Source: Rhizobium sp. WYCCWR10014
Lineage (GTDB): Bacteria > Pseudomonadota > Alphaproteobacteria > Rhizobiales > Rhizobiaceae
Length of the DNA: 64,000 nt
Reading direction: 5' to 3'
Assembly (NCBI RefSeq): GCF_001657485.1
Contig: NZ_LXFU01000038.1
Location: 52,442-116,441, forward strand
Both the position numbers and the translations under genes were made by a program. How positions within the stretch are numbered: the first letter of the stretch is position 1; each line of letters starts with the position of its first letter. Shown piece after piece: positions 8,937 through 17,862 of this stretch. The notes under the pieces were generated by a model that was given only the letters and a program-made list of their open reading frames with translations, was not told where the DNA came from and searched no databases.

Positions 8937-9710
8937 CTACTTCGAGACGGCCTTGGCTGCCTCGTCAATCGTATCAGCGATGGCCTTTGGTTGCGTCATG
9001 AACAGCGCATGGCTAGCGGATACTTTGGTTACCTTCGCGCCGATGCGCTCCGCCATATGTATCAGCATCTTCTGGTCAAAGGCTTTGTCTTCGGTCGCAA
9101 TCACTGCCCAGCTTGGCTTGGTCCGCCAGGCAGCGTTGGTGAGCTTTGTGCCGAAAACTGACATGTTGATCGGAATCTGCGAGTCCCGCATCAACGCAAC
9201 ATCTGCATCGCTTACATCACTGGCGAAAGCAATCTTGAAATTCTCAGGCTTTACATATCCAAAACCATCCTTGGTAGTTTCGATTACGAAGTCGGTCTGC
9301 GGTGCGAAGCCCTCATATTGCTGGCCGGTCGTCTCGCCGGCATCGGGAGACAGGGCAGATACATAAACGAGACCGGCGACCTTCGGATCAACGCCAGCTT
9401 CTGTGATGACAGTTCCGCCCCATGAATGTCCAACGAGAATAGCTGGTCCCGTCTGTCGTTCCAGAGCCCGATTGGTAGCTGCAACGTCGTCAGCGAGTGA
9501 GGTGAGCGGGTTTTGCACAATAGTGACTTTGTATCCGCGCTCGGTGAGATTGTCATACACGGAACGCCAGCCGCTGCCGTCTGCGAATGCACCATGAACA
9601 AGGACTACGTTTTTGACAGCTTGGGTGTCCGGAATCGTCTGTGCGCTTGCCGAGTTGATGACAAGAAGAGCGCCGGCCGCAGCGAGGGCGCCAATCAATT
9701 CGAATTTCAT
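8937..9710 (-). CDS. Secreted alpha/beta-hydrolase, copy 1
   Basis: A 257-residue alpha/beta-hydrolase with a signal peptide (MKFELIGALAAAGALLVINS, then ASA-Q). The ATG at 9710 follows GAGAAGGATC; an upstream ATG at 9734 has no such site. The oxyanion region is VLVHGAFADGSGW, the nucleophile elbow is GHSWGG (Ser96), and the histidine lies in SASHALFMTQ. The protein is about 80% identical by eye to the copy at 27196. Its upstream region carries TATCGCGATA palindromes and a broken OhrR-type marR gene in divergent orientation, so this is a duplicate of the regulator/hydrolase module at 26585-27990. The substrate is unknown; the family includes esterases and chloroperoxidase-like enzymes exported to the periplasm. 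Confidence 0.88.
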   Translation of the reverse strand: MKFELIGALAAAGALLVINSASAQTIPDTQAVKNVVLVHGAFADGSGWRSVYDNLTERGYKVTIVQNPLTSLADDVAATNRALERQTGPAILVGHSWGGTVITEAGVDPKVAGLVYVSALSPDAGETTGQQYEGFAPQTDFVIETTKDGFGYVKPENFKIAFASDVSDADVALMRDSQIPINMSVFGTKLTNAAWRTKPSWAVIATEDKAFDQKMLIHMAERIGAKVTKVSASHALFMTQPKAIADTIDEAAKAVSK

Positions 9711-9740
9711 GATCCTTCTCCTTTTATAGCGCAATAACAG

Positions 9741-9802
9741 TTATCGCGATAACTTATCTAATTTCACAGGAAAATTCTGTCAAGTCATTATTTATCGCGA
9801 TA
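9741..9802. promoter_or_regulatory. Two TATCGCGATA palindromes, MarR/OhrR-type operators
   Basis: TTATCGCGATAA at 9741-9752 and TATCGCGATA at 9793-9802 lie upstream of hydrolase copy 1, with a degenerate third site (TTTTTCGCGATTG) just beyond. The same 10-bp palindrome occurs twice upstream of hydrolase copy 2, next to an intact OhrR-like regulator. I infer that these are the regulator's binding sites. Confidence 0.7.
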
Positions 9803-9849
9803 TTGTTTTTCGCGATTGAAATGCAAATACTCCGGTTGAAGGAGGACTC

Positions 9850-10020
9850 ATGCACAAGATTGCGAACGACAAACCGGTCCCGCTCGGCGACCAACTTTGC
9901 TACGCGATCTACTCGGCTGGCGATCCAACGCTTCTACAAAACATTGCTCGATGACCTCGGGCTTACTTATCCACAATACCTCGCACTGAACGTCCTGTGG
10001 CGATCCGACAACCAGGTGCC
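9850..10020 (+). pseudogene. Frameshifted and truncated OhrR/MarR-like regulator
   Basis: The frame from ATG 9850 (after GGAGGA) reads through DQLCYAIYSAG and then hits a stop. Shifting frame recovers AIQRFYKTLLDDLGLTYPQY and LALNVLW. Laid end to end these match the first about 55 residues of the intact regulator at 26585 (DQLCYAIYTAGIAIQRAYKP, LLDELGLTYPQYLVLNVLW). By comparison about 5 nt were lost at 9923-9930, and homology stops altogether near 10020, removing the winged-helix core. The redox-sensing Cys is still recognisable. The gene cannot encode a working repressor. Confidence 0.85.
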
Positions 10021-10481
10021 CACGGCTACCTTTCCGATATCGATTCCATTTGACACGAGAGACGCGTGTGGCGCCGCGCGATTGAGATCAATTACGCTGC
10101 CCCAGGTTTTACAGAACTGAGTGGCGTAATGGTTCATCCGCTGGTCGGGCCGCCAGTGCGAATTGCTGGTCTTAAACCCTCCTTATATTCACCGAGCTCC
10201 GCTGTAAGATTCAAGAACTGGGCGCGGGCTTCCGAGCATCACGGTTAGCTTTACGCACCGCTGATCTCAGATCTGACGACAGTTTGTAAAATCGCTCCGC
10301 CCCCGCACATTTCGAGTTCGCAATTCGGCGGCAAGAATCACCGATCTGAAAAGGTGACATGATTTCGGATCTCCCCAATTCGTAGCATAAGCTAAGACAT
10401 AACGCGCGAAATGTGCTTTCTTAGTTGCTCTTTTTATGATCGAAGTTAAGCTAGCTTATGTGAAATTTTTGGCGATTAAAC
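10021..10481. other. Gap after the broken regulator
   Basis: About 460 nt. A frame at 10066-10248 contains protein-like text (GFTELSGVMVHPLVGPP, then VRIAGLKPSLYSP) that may be a scrap of an unidentified gene, but it lacks start signals. The remainder is AT-richer leader for the Lrp gene. Confidence 0.35.
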
Positions 10482-10976
10482 ATGCAAGTTACACAAAAAA
10501 TGAAAGAATCTTCCGAAGAGTCTCTCGACCGGATTGATCTCAAAATCCTGCGTGCGCTGCAATCTGAAGGTCGCCTCACCAACGCTGACTTGGCTGAAAG
10601 GGTCAATGTCAGCGCCGCCACCTGTCATCGACGCACCCAACGGCTGTTCCAGGAAGGTTTCATCACAGGCGTTCGCGCCGAAGTCGCGCCGACGGCCATC
10701 GGGCTAGGCGCACTGGTCATGGTCGGAGTGGTGCTCGATCGCTCAACACCGGAGAGCTTCGCAGAGTTCGAGGGCGCCGTAATGGTGATGAAGGAGGTGC
10801 TAGAGTGCAACCTCGTAGCGGGTGATTTCGACTACCTGCTGAAGATAAGGGTGCGGGACATGGCCGATTTCAATAAGCTCCACGGTCAAAAGCTGATTGC
10901 GCTCCCCGGCATTCGACAGACGCGGACCTTCTTCGTGATGAAGGAAGTCAAGGAAAACGCGAGATTGCCGTTCTAG
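10482..10976 (+). CDS. Lrp/AsnC-family transcriptional regulator
   Basis: A 164-residue feast/famine regulator. Residues about 17-60 form the winged helix (LDRIDLKILRALQSEGRLT, then NADLAERVNVSAATCHRRTQ) and residues about 80-155 the RAM ligand-binding domain (EVLECNLVAGDFDYLLKIRV, then LPGIRQTRTFFVMKEVKE). The Gly-Asp-x-Asp-Tyr motif for effector binding and octamer assembly is present. The start is either the ATG at 10482 or the in-frame ATG at 10500; neither has a strong ribosome binding site. It stands alone, so its target genes are not evident; amino acid or amine metabolism is the family norm. Confidence 0.88.
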   Translation: MQVTQKMKESSEESLDRIDLKILRALQSEGRLTNADLAERVNVSAATCHRRTQRLFQEGFITGVRAEVAPTAIGLGALVMVGVVLDRSTPESFAEFEGAVMVMKEVLECNLVAGDFDYLLKIRVRDMADFNKLHGQKLIALPGIRQTRTFFVMKEVKENARLPF

Positions 10977-12017
10977 ATCGTGACGGCACCAAATGCGTTG
11001 GTGCAATGTTCCTTGATCTGAAACCGTTTTTTCCCCGGTTTTCAGAAGCGCCTTGCGACAACTCAGCTTTTAGCCTGTGGTTCATTTGGCCAGTTGTTGC
11101 CACATTCAAGTCAACCCATACATCGTGGGCGCAATGGAATTCCGAGCACCCCGCCGGGCTGTTACTTTGGCGGCAGTACTGGAATTTCCTCGTCCGCCAC
11201 CGTCTCATATCCGTCGAAATCGCCTGAAACGAGATCGTCGGGAAGCGGATAATATGGAGAAAAATAGAGCGCAGCAGGGCCTGCAAATCCAAGCCCGCTT
11301 AAGTTCGACAGACGTGAAATGCATCCGCTGAAAATATTGATGCTGCGTAATTTTCTCTTCAAATAAGATGGTGTAATCACGTGATATACTTTCACGACAT
11401 CGTCTCCAATTTCCATAAATCGCAACAAGCTGCAGATAGCAGACTCGAATCGCCGCGTTTCGCGTTCGTGTCCAAGGCTGGAGCGAATGTTGCATTTGAG
11501 ATTGCTGCGTTCGGAGTTCGCAATGTCGCAAGGTCATCACCGTCAAGCCGGCGCCCCGACAGAATTCCCAAAAACGCTTCGTGTCGCGTTCTGCTCGCGG
11601 AATTATGGCGCTGTGGGATCGCAGCGGTGGTGCTTTTGAGCATCGTTGCGATGCTTTCCCTCGCGGTCTTCTCGATAATTGCCAGGTCGGTTCCGACGTA
11701 TTTTGAGTAGCTGGCGCCGGCTCCGCCAGGCGGTTTTCTACAATCCAGATCGTCGCCTGGTCACTGGTGACGGCCCCCCACTGCTTCCGGCGCAATTGGT
11801 CAGCGGGCTAAACCCCGCCTGACGGATTTCGTCAGCTAAGCCGGCAAAGCCAGCTCGGGATGAGTGAACGAAGAACGACCTCGTTTTCGAAATACTTCGG
11901 TAACATGGGTGTTCGATACATCTCCTGCGGCATCCAGAGGTGGGGTGACAGGCACCGATAAACGGTGACTTTCTCCACCACACGGCTGTCGCTTGTATAG
12001 TTGGAAAAGGAAAACAT
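10977..12017. other. Kilobase gap with only weak ORFs
   Basis: No gene can be supported. The most protein-like frames are 11162-11416 on the minus strand (84 residues, tail GYETVADEEIPVLPPK) and 11381-11710 on the plus strand (109 residues with a C-terminal hydrophobic stretch). They overlap, so at most one is real, and neither has a good ribosome binding site. Confidence 0.4.
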
Positions 12018-12677
12018 ATGAGCTTGCGTATCAACGATATCGCCCCCGATTTTACCGCCGACACGACCCAGGGACCGATCAGCTTCCATGATTGGATCGG
12101 CAGCGGCTGGGCCGTCCTGTTCTCGCATCCGAAGAATTTCACGCCGGTTTGCACGACCGAACTCGGCGCCATGGCCGGCCTTGCGGGAGAGTTTTCCAAG
12201 CGTGGCGCCAAGATCATCGGCATCTCCGTCGATCCTGTGGAAAGCCATGCCAAGTGGAAGAGCGACATCAAGACCGCCACCGGCTTCGACGTCGAATATC
12301 CCCTGATCGGTGACAAGGACCTGAAGGTCGCCAAGCTTTACGACATGCTGCCGGCCGGCGCCGGCGAGAGCTCGGAAGGCCGCACGCCTGCCGACAACGC
12401 AACGGTGCGTTCGGTCTTCATCATCGGTCCCGACCAGAAGATCAAGCTGATCCTGACCTATCCGATGACGACGGGCCGCAATTTCAATGAGATCCTGCGC
12501 GCCATCGACTCCATCCAGCTGACGGCCAAGCACCAGGTAGCGACGCCAGCGAACTGGAACCAGGGTGACGACGTTATCATCACCGCCGCGGTGTCCAACG
12601 AAGACGCAATCGCGCGTTTCGGCTCCTTCGATACGGTTCTGCCTTACTTGCGCAAGACCAAGCAGCCTGGCGCCTGA
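12018..12677 (+). CDS. 1-Cys peroxiredoxin (Prx6-type)
   Basis: A 219-residue cytosolic peroxidase that reduces hydrogen peroxide and organic hydroperoxides. The peroxidatic Cys45 sits in the Prx6 signature FTPVCTTE, with the supporting FSHPKNF before it and a conserved RSVFIIGPD segment near residue 130. The long C-terminal part (TYPMTTGRNFNEILRAIDS, TPANWNQGDDVIIT) is the dimerisation domain typical of Prx6 rather than AhpC, and no resolving Cys is present. Start: ATG 12018 after AAAAGGAAAA. It is monocistronic. Confidence 0.95.
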   Translation: MSLRINDIAPDFTADTTQGPISFHDWIGSGWAVLFSHPKNFTPVCTTELGAMAGLAGEFSKRGAKIIGISVDPVESHAKWKSDIKTATGFDVEYPLIGDKDLKVAKLYDMLPAGAGESSEGRTPADNATVRSVFIIGPDQKIKLILTYPMTTGRNFNEILRAIDSIQLTAKHQVATPANWNQGDDVIITAAVSNEDAIARFGSFDTVLPYLRKTKQPGA

Positions 12678-13320
12678 TATATCCCAACGGGCCGGCGACA
12701 CATTCGTGTTGCTAACTGTCTGACGCGATTTGTGGATGAGCCAGGTTGCGATGCAGCCTGGCTTCTGAGCGCTTGGCCTCGATCGCCCGCCATTATGCGA
12801 TCTGTCCACGAGGGGCTACTATGCCGATCGCCGGGAGAATGTGTAGGCACAAGCTAGTCGCCGATATGGCACTTGCCTCGATGTTTGCCGTGCATGGCGG
12901 TCCTAGCTGGCTTGCCCCGTTGGGCAGGTCTTCAAAGGCAATTCGTATTGCCATCGTCAAGCCCAGCGGCAGAGGCCACGCGGTTCTGGTCGTCGACGCC
13001 AGCCGCGAAGACCATGGTACTCGACAACAGTGGGAATGCGCTCAACGGCTGGCAGAAATGCGGGACGACGGATGCCGACACGACTACAGCTCATTGACGG
13101 GAGGCCATGCACTGGTCGCGAACGCAGCCGTCAGCAGCATGACGGGCGGCGGCAGTTACGGTGAGCGCTTCCGCCCTCTTGCGCAGTGCCGCGAGAGCCG
13201 AACACGGCGAACATCACACTTTCCGGCACCGGACACTTCATCAGCCTGGCTAGCGACGACCGTCCGGCGCGCGCTCCCCTCCAGCGGCTGCGGACACTCT
13301 GATCGGCCCACTGTACTTGC
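12678..13320. other. Intergenic stretch, nothing recognised
   Basis: About 640 nt. A 192-codon open frame at 12746-13324 is rich in Arg and Ser, has no ribosome binding site and shows no family pattern; it runs into the antisense end of the next gene. I regard it as non-coding or badly decayed. Confidence 0.4.
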
Positions 13321-14580
13321 TTAGATCCAGGAATGTATCGGAGGCTCGATATCATTTAAGTAGTATTGTCCGATCGCATGGAATTTCCAGCGAACGGGGT
13401 CGTGGAGCGTGTGTGTTCGCGCATCGCGCCAAAGGCGGTCCAAATTCAACTTCTCGAGGGTCGAGCGCGCTCCTACGAGTTCGAACAGCTTATTCGATGC
13501 AAGGAGGACAAGTTCCGTGGACAAAACCTTCGCTTCCGCAATTGCGATTTTGGCCAAGCCGATCGTCCTTTCATCAACATTGGCGATCGTGGCATCAAGC
13601 TGACGTCCGCTGCGTTCAAGCATTGCTTCGGCAGCGTTGTATTTGATTTTCAGGTCCCCAACAGCCGCGATCGTGTAGGGATCATCACTTGCGCGTTCCT
13701 GTCCGCTGTCGATCCAAGGGCGCGCATAGGTCTTGATGAGATCGATTGTGACATCGATAGCATATTTGGCAATCCCGAGGTCGATCGCGGCATGGATAAT
13801 TTGGCTCTGCGGACCGACGGCGCTCGGCTTTTCGTATACGATGTGGGCAGGCAATACTCTAGAGGCAGCAACGCGCACGCTATCCAGCACCACCGTGCCG
13901 CTGGCGGTCGTGCGCTGGCCGAAGCCTGACCAATCGTCTACAACTGTTAGTCCGCTCGCGGTTCGATCAGCCACGGCAACGACGACATGGCCACCTTCAT
14001 CCAATGCCACGATCGGGACCAGGTGAGCGAAGAGCGCGCCGGTCGAGTAAAATTTCTGTCCCGAGACGAGAAACTCATCTCCGTCACGGACCAATCGGGT
14101 CTCAAAATCTTCGACATTCTTGCCCTTAAATTCCGAAAACGCGTTTCCCAATCTCTGGCCGGCGAGCACCATGCCGAAGAGATCTCTCTTCTGCTCTTCG
14201 CTTCCGGTGAGTCGAATGACGTCGATGATTTCAAAGTTACTCTGCGGCATTTGCGCTAGCGAGGCATCGGCTGAAGCAAGGAGTGTGAAAACCTTGGCGA
14301 CCGTGACCTGCGAAACTCCTGCACCGCCGTAGTTTTTCGGGATTGTGATCCCCCAAAGACCGCTCTGCGAAAAAATATCGACCTCCTCGAACGGAAGCGT
14401 TCTATTTCTGTCCCTTGGGCCGGCGTCGGCAAGAAAGCGCAAGCGCAAATTCTCGGCAATCGCAATCGCTTCCTCGTCGCTGCTGATCACGTGGGCATGT
14501 TCTGTTGGGGGGCAGGGCGCCGACTCCGGAGCTGGCATGGACTCCGATTCTTGAGAGGCTTTCGGGATAGTATTACTCAT
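13321..14580 (-). CDS. SfnB-family acyl-CoA-dehydrogenase-like flavoprotein
   Basis: A 419-residue protein of the SfnB/DszC branch of the acyl-CoA dehydrogenase superfamily, flavin-dependent enzymes linked to acquisition of sulfur from organosulfur compounds. ATG 14580 follows GGAAGACG. The order is: a disordered N-terminus of about 30 residues; the helical domain with LWGITIPKNYGGAGVS; the FMN/FAD-binding middle domain with GNAFSEFKGK and GQKFYSTGALFAHLVPIVAL; and the C-terminal helical bundle ending LDRLWRDARTHTLHDPVRWK, which is the SfnB hallmark (LHDP). No sulfonate transporter or monooxygenase adjoins it, so its reductase partner and substrate are unknown. Confidence 0.88.
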   Translation of the reverse strand: MSNTIPKASQESESMPAPESAPCPPTEHAHVISSDEEAIAIAENLRLRFLADAGPRDRNRTLPFEEVDIFSQSGLWGITIPKNYGGAGVSQVTVAKVFTLLASADASLAQMPQSNFEIIDVIRLTGSEEQKRDLFGMVLAGQRLGNAFSEFKGKNVEDFETRLVRDGDEFLVSGQKFYSTGALFAHLVPIVALDEGGHVVVAVADRTASGLTVVDDWSGFGQRTTASGTVVLDSVRVAASRVLPAHIVYEKPSAVGPQSQIIHAAIDLGIAKYAIDVTIDLIKTYARPWIDSGQERASDDPYTIAAVGDLKIKYNAAEAMLERSGRQLDATIANVDERTIGLAKIAIAEAKVLSTELVLLASNKLFELVGARSTLEKLNLDRLWRDARTHTLHDPVRWKFHAIGQYYLNDIEPPIHSWI

Positions 14581-15651
14581 GGCATCGTCTTCCTAGTCAT
14601 TGGTTGGCTACTAGTTCGAGGAAGCAGCTATTCGACCGCGGTGAAAGTGATCACCTTGACCGAGGAACTGCGAACTGTGAGGTGCAGTGGGCCGTCGAGA
14701 GGCAAGCGCTCCGAAGCCGAGGCCTTGCCCGTATTCAGGAAAGGCAGTTACAGCTTCCTACATTTCACGATCGTTGCTGGTATGGAGTGCCGTACGTCAT
14801 TCGTAACAAAGCGGTCTATCCCGAGCGCAACAACAATCGCCGTCTGGATCGCCAAGCCGTTCGCTGGAATGTGCCAGCACGAACGGACGCTCCGCAAACT
14901 TAATGACCAAGGGCCGGAATCTCTCTAATTCATGAAGGTCGAGGTCCGGGGCCCGGCATGCTGGACTGTATGGCATAACCTCGACCTGATCCGCGATTAC
15001 AACGATCATCTCCTGGTCTCTCGAACACGAGGGGATGTGGCAACCTATATGATGATCAGCGGGGTCGATGTTGATATGCTCGGCGCGGTTGCAGATCCAG
15101 AGGCGCGCCCAGATGACGATGCTGCCGCGGTTGAAGCCACCTTCTACGGGCGGGTCGCATTTTTTCGTGGTTACCGTCCGGTTGACCATCGCCGGAGAAA
15201 GCCGGCTCCCATTGTTGGAGTGTACAAATGATTTTGAATGCCTTGGGACAGGCTGAAGCTGAGGCAGTAGTCGAAGGATGATTTCAAGGACCGTCGCCGA
15301 AATCGCTTTGCTGAAGGGCAAGAGCGTCGCCGATATCGAGGGTTACCTCCAGCGCGCACTGCCGCGCTGGAGGCAAGATCAACGGGGCAGGCATTCGGAG
15401 GCGTGGCTGATCATGCAGATTCTTGTAATGAAGGGATGGATACTTTCGCGAGTCCCCCCAAGCTATTCCACAATAGCTTTTGCACCCTCTGAAGCGACAA
15501 AGACAGCCTCCGGGCAAACTGATCATTCCGACATCTCGTGCGGACGGGCAATCGGTTATGTGTCACAGGACCAGCCTCTAGCTGCCAACGGTCATTTACA
15601 TCATGGACGTCAGTTCAGCGCTTTAGAAGCGCTGAAAAACTTGCAGTGCCT
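14581..15651. other. Kilobase gap without a supported gene
   Basis: Overlapping frames on both strands (14932-15231 plus, 14797-15321 minus, 15278-15655 plus) are open, but none shows a start signal together with a family motif. It probably holds the sfnB-like gene's promoter at its left edge and decayed sequence elsewhere. Confidence 0.4.
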
Positions 15652-15846
15652 TTAAAGGCTGCGGTTGTTGCGCCGCCCACCGTCCACTATCCACTCAATG
15701 TCACCACGGCCGATCCCGATATCGTTGAGCATGTTGTCGTCTAGTGATTGAAGGTCCCTTATCGCCTCTCGAATCCTCTTTCGACGCACCAAAGCAGCAT
15801 AGACTTGCTGCAGTCGCCCGAGGGATGTCCGCTGGTTCACTCTCAT
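15652..15846 (-). CDS. DUF1127 small protein
   Basis: A 64-residue arginine-rich protein whose C-terminal half carries the DUF1127 (YjiS-like) pattern LQSLDDNMLNDIGIGRGDIE. The start ATG at 15846 is preceded by GGAGAAG. Members of this family in rhizobia and Agrobacterium are tiny RNA-binding or regulatory proteins acting in phosphate and carbon homeostasis; the role of this copy is not known. Length and motif position are normal. Confidence 0.82.
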   Translation of the reverse strand: MRVNQRTSLGRLQQVYAALVRRKRIREAIRDLQSLDDNMLNDIGIGRGDIEWIVDGGRRNNRSL

Positions 15847-16268
15847 GGTCTTCTCCGACGTTTGCTTAATAAGTGTTCGCGACGCACAAATAATGTGCGC
15901 GTCGGGTCCAAATCTTTGGCGCGCTGGCTATCGGAGTGTTTCTCTAATGCGGAAAACCATTTCATATGTAGTACACATTCAGTGATGGGCGGAGCTGTTC
16001 CGCCCGCCGTGCCCGTAAGCTCGCTTGGTCCAATGCAAAGGACAAATGGCCAAGTTATCCCTCGCCGTGTCGACAGGCTGCCGCATTTTCGAACATCGTG
16101 TCATTTGCAACAAGCAGGCCGGGAACTGAAACAGCGCCATAGCGCATCGCAGACATGATCACATGCCGAGAGACGGCTTGAGTCCTTTTTTGCATGATAG
16201 GCGATCACGCATCCGAAGGCCGGATTAAAGGTCAGATGTGCTGGTGACTTGGCTTAGAAGAAACCGCG
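15847..16268. other. Intergenic stretch, nothing recognised
   Basis: About 420 nt between two small genes. An open frame at 15748-16158 overlaps the DUF1127 gene in antisense and has no features of a real protein. Confidence 0.45.
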
Positions 16269-16451
16269 ATGAACAATTCAACATTGAGATTTGATGTCAT
16301 TTTGATGCCAACCGAGAGGTGGATGGTATGGGACGACCATCACGAAGCGCCCGCCACGTTTGGCGGGGAAATCCTATCGGGCCTGCATCACGAGGCGGCT
16401 GCCCGGCTCGCTGATATTCTTAACAAGGTTTACCCGCGGACGACGGGGTAA
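16269..16451 (+). CDS. Small protein of the W-x-V-x-D family
   Basis: A 60-residue protein of unknown function. It aligns with the protein at 5657 over its whole length: RWMVWDDHHEAPATFGGE, then GLHHEAAARLADILNKVY. No signal peptide, Cys pair or membrane segment is present. An AGAAG lies upstream of the ATG. It lies 120 nt before a P-II-like gene on the same strand; the paralogue at 5657 lies before glnII, so both copies sit beside nitrogen-related genes, which may be coincidence. Confidence 0.55.
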   Translation: MNNSTLRFDVILMPTERWMVWDDHHEAPATFGGEILSGLHHEAAARLADILNKVYPRTTG

Positions 16452-16571
16452 TCTCCGCGTGGAAGCAACATTCGCTAGCTGGAATCAATTACGGCAGATC
16501 TCGCAGTTGCAAGCAAAGAATCGGGCCCAAACTAACTACAATTTCCTAGTCATTTCCCTTATGCGGATAAA

Positions 16572-16886
16572 GTGAACGCCGTGAAAAAAATCGAAGCGAT
16601 TTTCCCCCCTTCACGCGTCGGTGATGTGCGCCAGGCATTGCTGGATCTAAACTTACTCGAGTTCGTGCTGTCCGATGTTAAGGATTTTGCGCCGCGAAAC
16701 CGCAGAGTGACCCGGTATCGAGGTGTTGAGCATGTCGCTGACGACAAATCCGCCGTCAGGCTAGAGATTGTTACCAGAGACACCCAGACGGAAATCGTTG
16801 CGGAAGCTATCTTGATGGCGCTTATCGGCTATGGCGCCGATACCAGAATTCTGGTGAGCGACGTCTATGAAATATTGACTCACTAA
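16572..16886 (+). CDS. Divergent P-II-like protein lacking the signalling residues
   Basis: A 104-residue protein with the P-II (GlnB/GlnK) ferredoxin-like fold signature. From the second GTG (16581) it begins MKKIEAIFPPSRVGDVRQAL, matching the P-II N-terminus, and later has YRGVEHVADDKSAVRLEIV and ILVSDVYEIL. However, the T-loop Tyr that is uridylylated in GlnB (YRGAEY) is His here, the Gln39 region is replaced by DFAPRNRR, and the ATP-binding B-loop (TGRIGDGKIF in GlnB) is replaced by IGYGADTRIL. It is thus unlikely to bind ATP and 2-oxoglutarate in the usual way or to be modified by GlnD. The start is GTG at 16572 or 16581. Confidence 0.75.
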   Translation: MNAVKKIEAIFPPSRVGDVRQALLDLNLLEFVLSDVKDFAPRNRRVTRYRGVEHVADDKSAVRLEIVTRDTQTEIVAEAILMALIGYGADTRILVSDVYEILTH

Positions 16887-17291
16887 CGGTATTGCTGAAG
16901 ATTCCGCAATTTCCCGCTCGTGCGACCCTTCGGGCGATTGGCTGACTGCAATCAGTAGCGCGAGTCCCGCGAGCTGACTTGCGGCGAGCAAAATCATCGA
17001 TCCGCCGAAGTGTAACGGCCGCTTCCAGAACACAAGTTCCAAACCTGAGATCTCAACGGCTTGCTTATCGATTAAGCGCCTCGGTCTCAGCCTATAGCCG
17101 ACGTCGCGCTAGGAAGCGCGAGATCATAATTGACTGCAGGAATGACACATTGACATTCTTCCGCCGGACCGCGACGAGATGTTTGCTGCGGATGCAGCGA
17201 CTTGTCCGTGTTGTCGAAAGCTACGTCTGGCCTCAAGCATGGATGACGATGGCTGCGGGATCTGCGACGAATGCCTGGCACCGGGGAATGG
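16887..17291. other. Intergenic stretch, decayed
   Basis: About 400 nt. A minus-strand frame at 16761-17042 has a hydrophobic stretch but runs antisense through the P-II-like gene. The right end carries the upstream, frame-broken part of an SDR remnant. Confidence 0.4.
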
Positions 17292-17429
17292 ATGAAGCAG
17301 GTGATTCCGTTCGGCAGGCTCGCCGCGACTGAAGAGGTCGCCAAAGCTGTTCTGTTTCTGGCGTCGAGCGAGAGCAGCTTCGTTGGAGGCGAGGAGCTAA
17401 TGGTGGATGGCGGAATCGTAGCAGTTTGA
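17292..17429 (+). pseudogene. C-terminal remnant of a short-chain dehydrogenase
   Basis: The 45 codons before the stop encode the standard SDR tail: IPFGRLAATEEVAKAVLFLA, then SSESSFVGGEELMVDGG. The Rossmann half and the Tyr-x3-Lys motif are missing. Identity with the SDR tail at 17863 is only moderate, so this is a separate gene's remnant and not a copy of its neighbour. Confidence 0.8.
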
Positions 17430-17622
17430 GGCCGGTAGAGAGACCGGCCCTGCCATATTGCCTTTAAGTGGAAGACCGTAATCACCTCTAGCGGCGATAG
17501 GCTTCACCAAAAAAAGCGGATCAGATGCTCATTCACAAGTGCAGACTTTTCTAAGATAGACATGTCGACAATGTCGGCTTCCACAAAAGCGAGCGAGCCG
17601 AGCAACTGTCAAGGCAAAGGGC

Positions 17623-17810
17623 GCGTGGCTTCTCTTCCTGCTACCCTATTCGCAGGACCTGAACCCGATCGAGGTGGCGTTCTCGAAACTCCAGGCGCTC
17701 CTGCGAAAGTGGGTCGCCAGGCCTTCGATGCCATCGCACAAGCCTTCGGCCTCTTCTCAGTCACTCAATGCCGAAACTTCTACCGGGCTGCTGGGTATGC
17801 GGCAGAATAG
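17623..17810 (+). mobile_element. IS630-family transposase C-terminal remnant
   Basis: One frame reads LLFLLPYSQDLNPIEVAFSK, then LQALLRKWVA, the DDE-domain end of IS630/Tc1-type transposases (consensus LPPYSPDLNPIE). The next frame continues with FDAIAQAFGLFSVTQCRNFY and RAAGYAAE to a stop at 17810, the family C-terminus. A frameshift near 17715 separates them and everything upstream is absent. The element is dead; no terminal inverted repeats were found. Confidence 0.85.
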
Positions 17811-17862
17811 ATGTGAAAGGCTTTAGCGTGAGTGTCCTTTCGACGCCGGGCGAGAGCAGGCG

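Noticed and set aside
11832..12809. Minus-strand ORF of 325 codons opposite the peroxiredoxin
   Set aside because: Antisense shadow of a gene with clear Prx6 motifs.
12746..13324. 192-codon plus-strand ORF
   Set aside because: Biased composition, no start signal, and it runs into the antisense 3' end of the SfnB-like gene.
16761..17042. Minus-strand ORF with a hydrophobic stretch
   Set aside because: It overlaps the P-II-like gene in antisense and has no start signal; the hydrophobicity comes from a short segment only.
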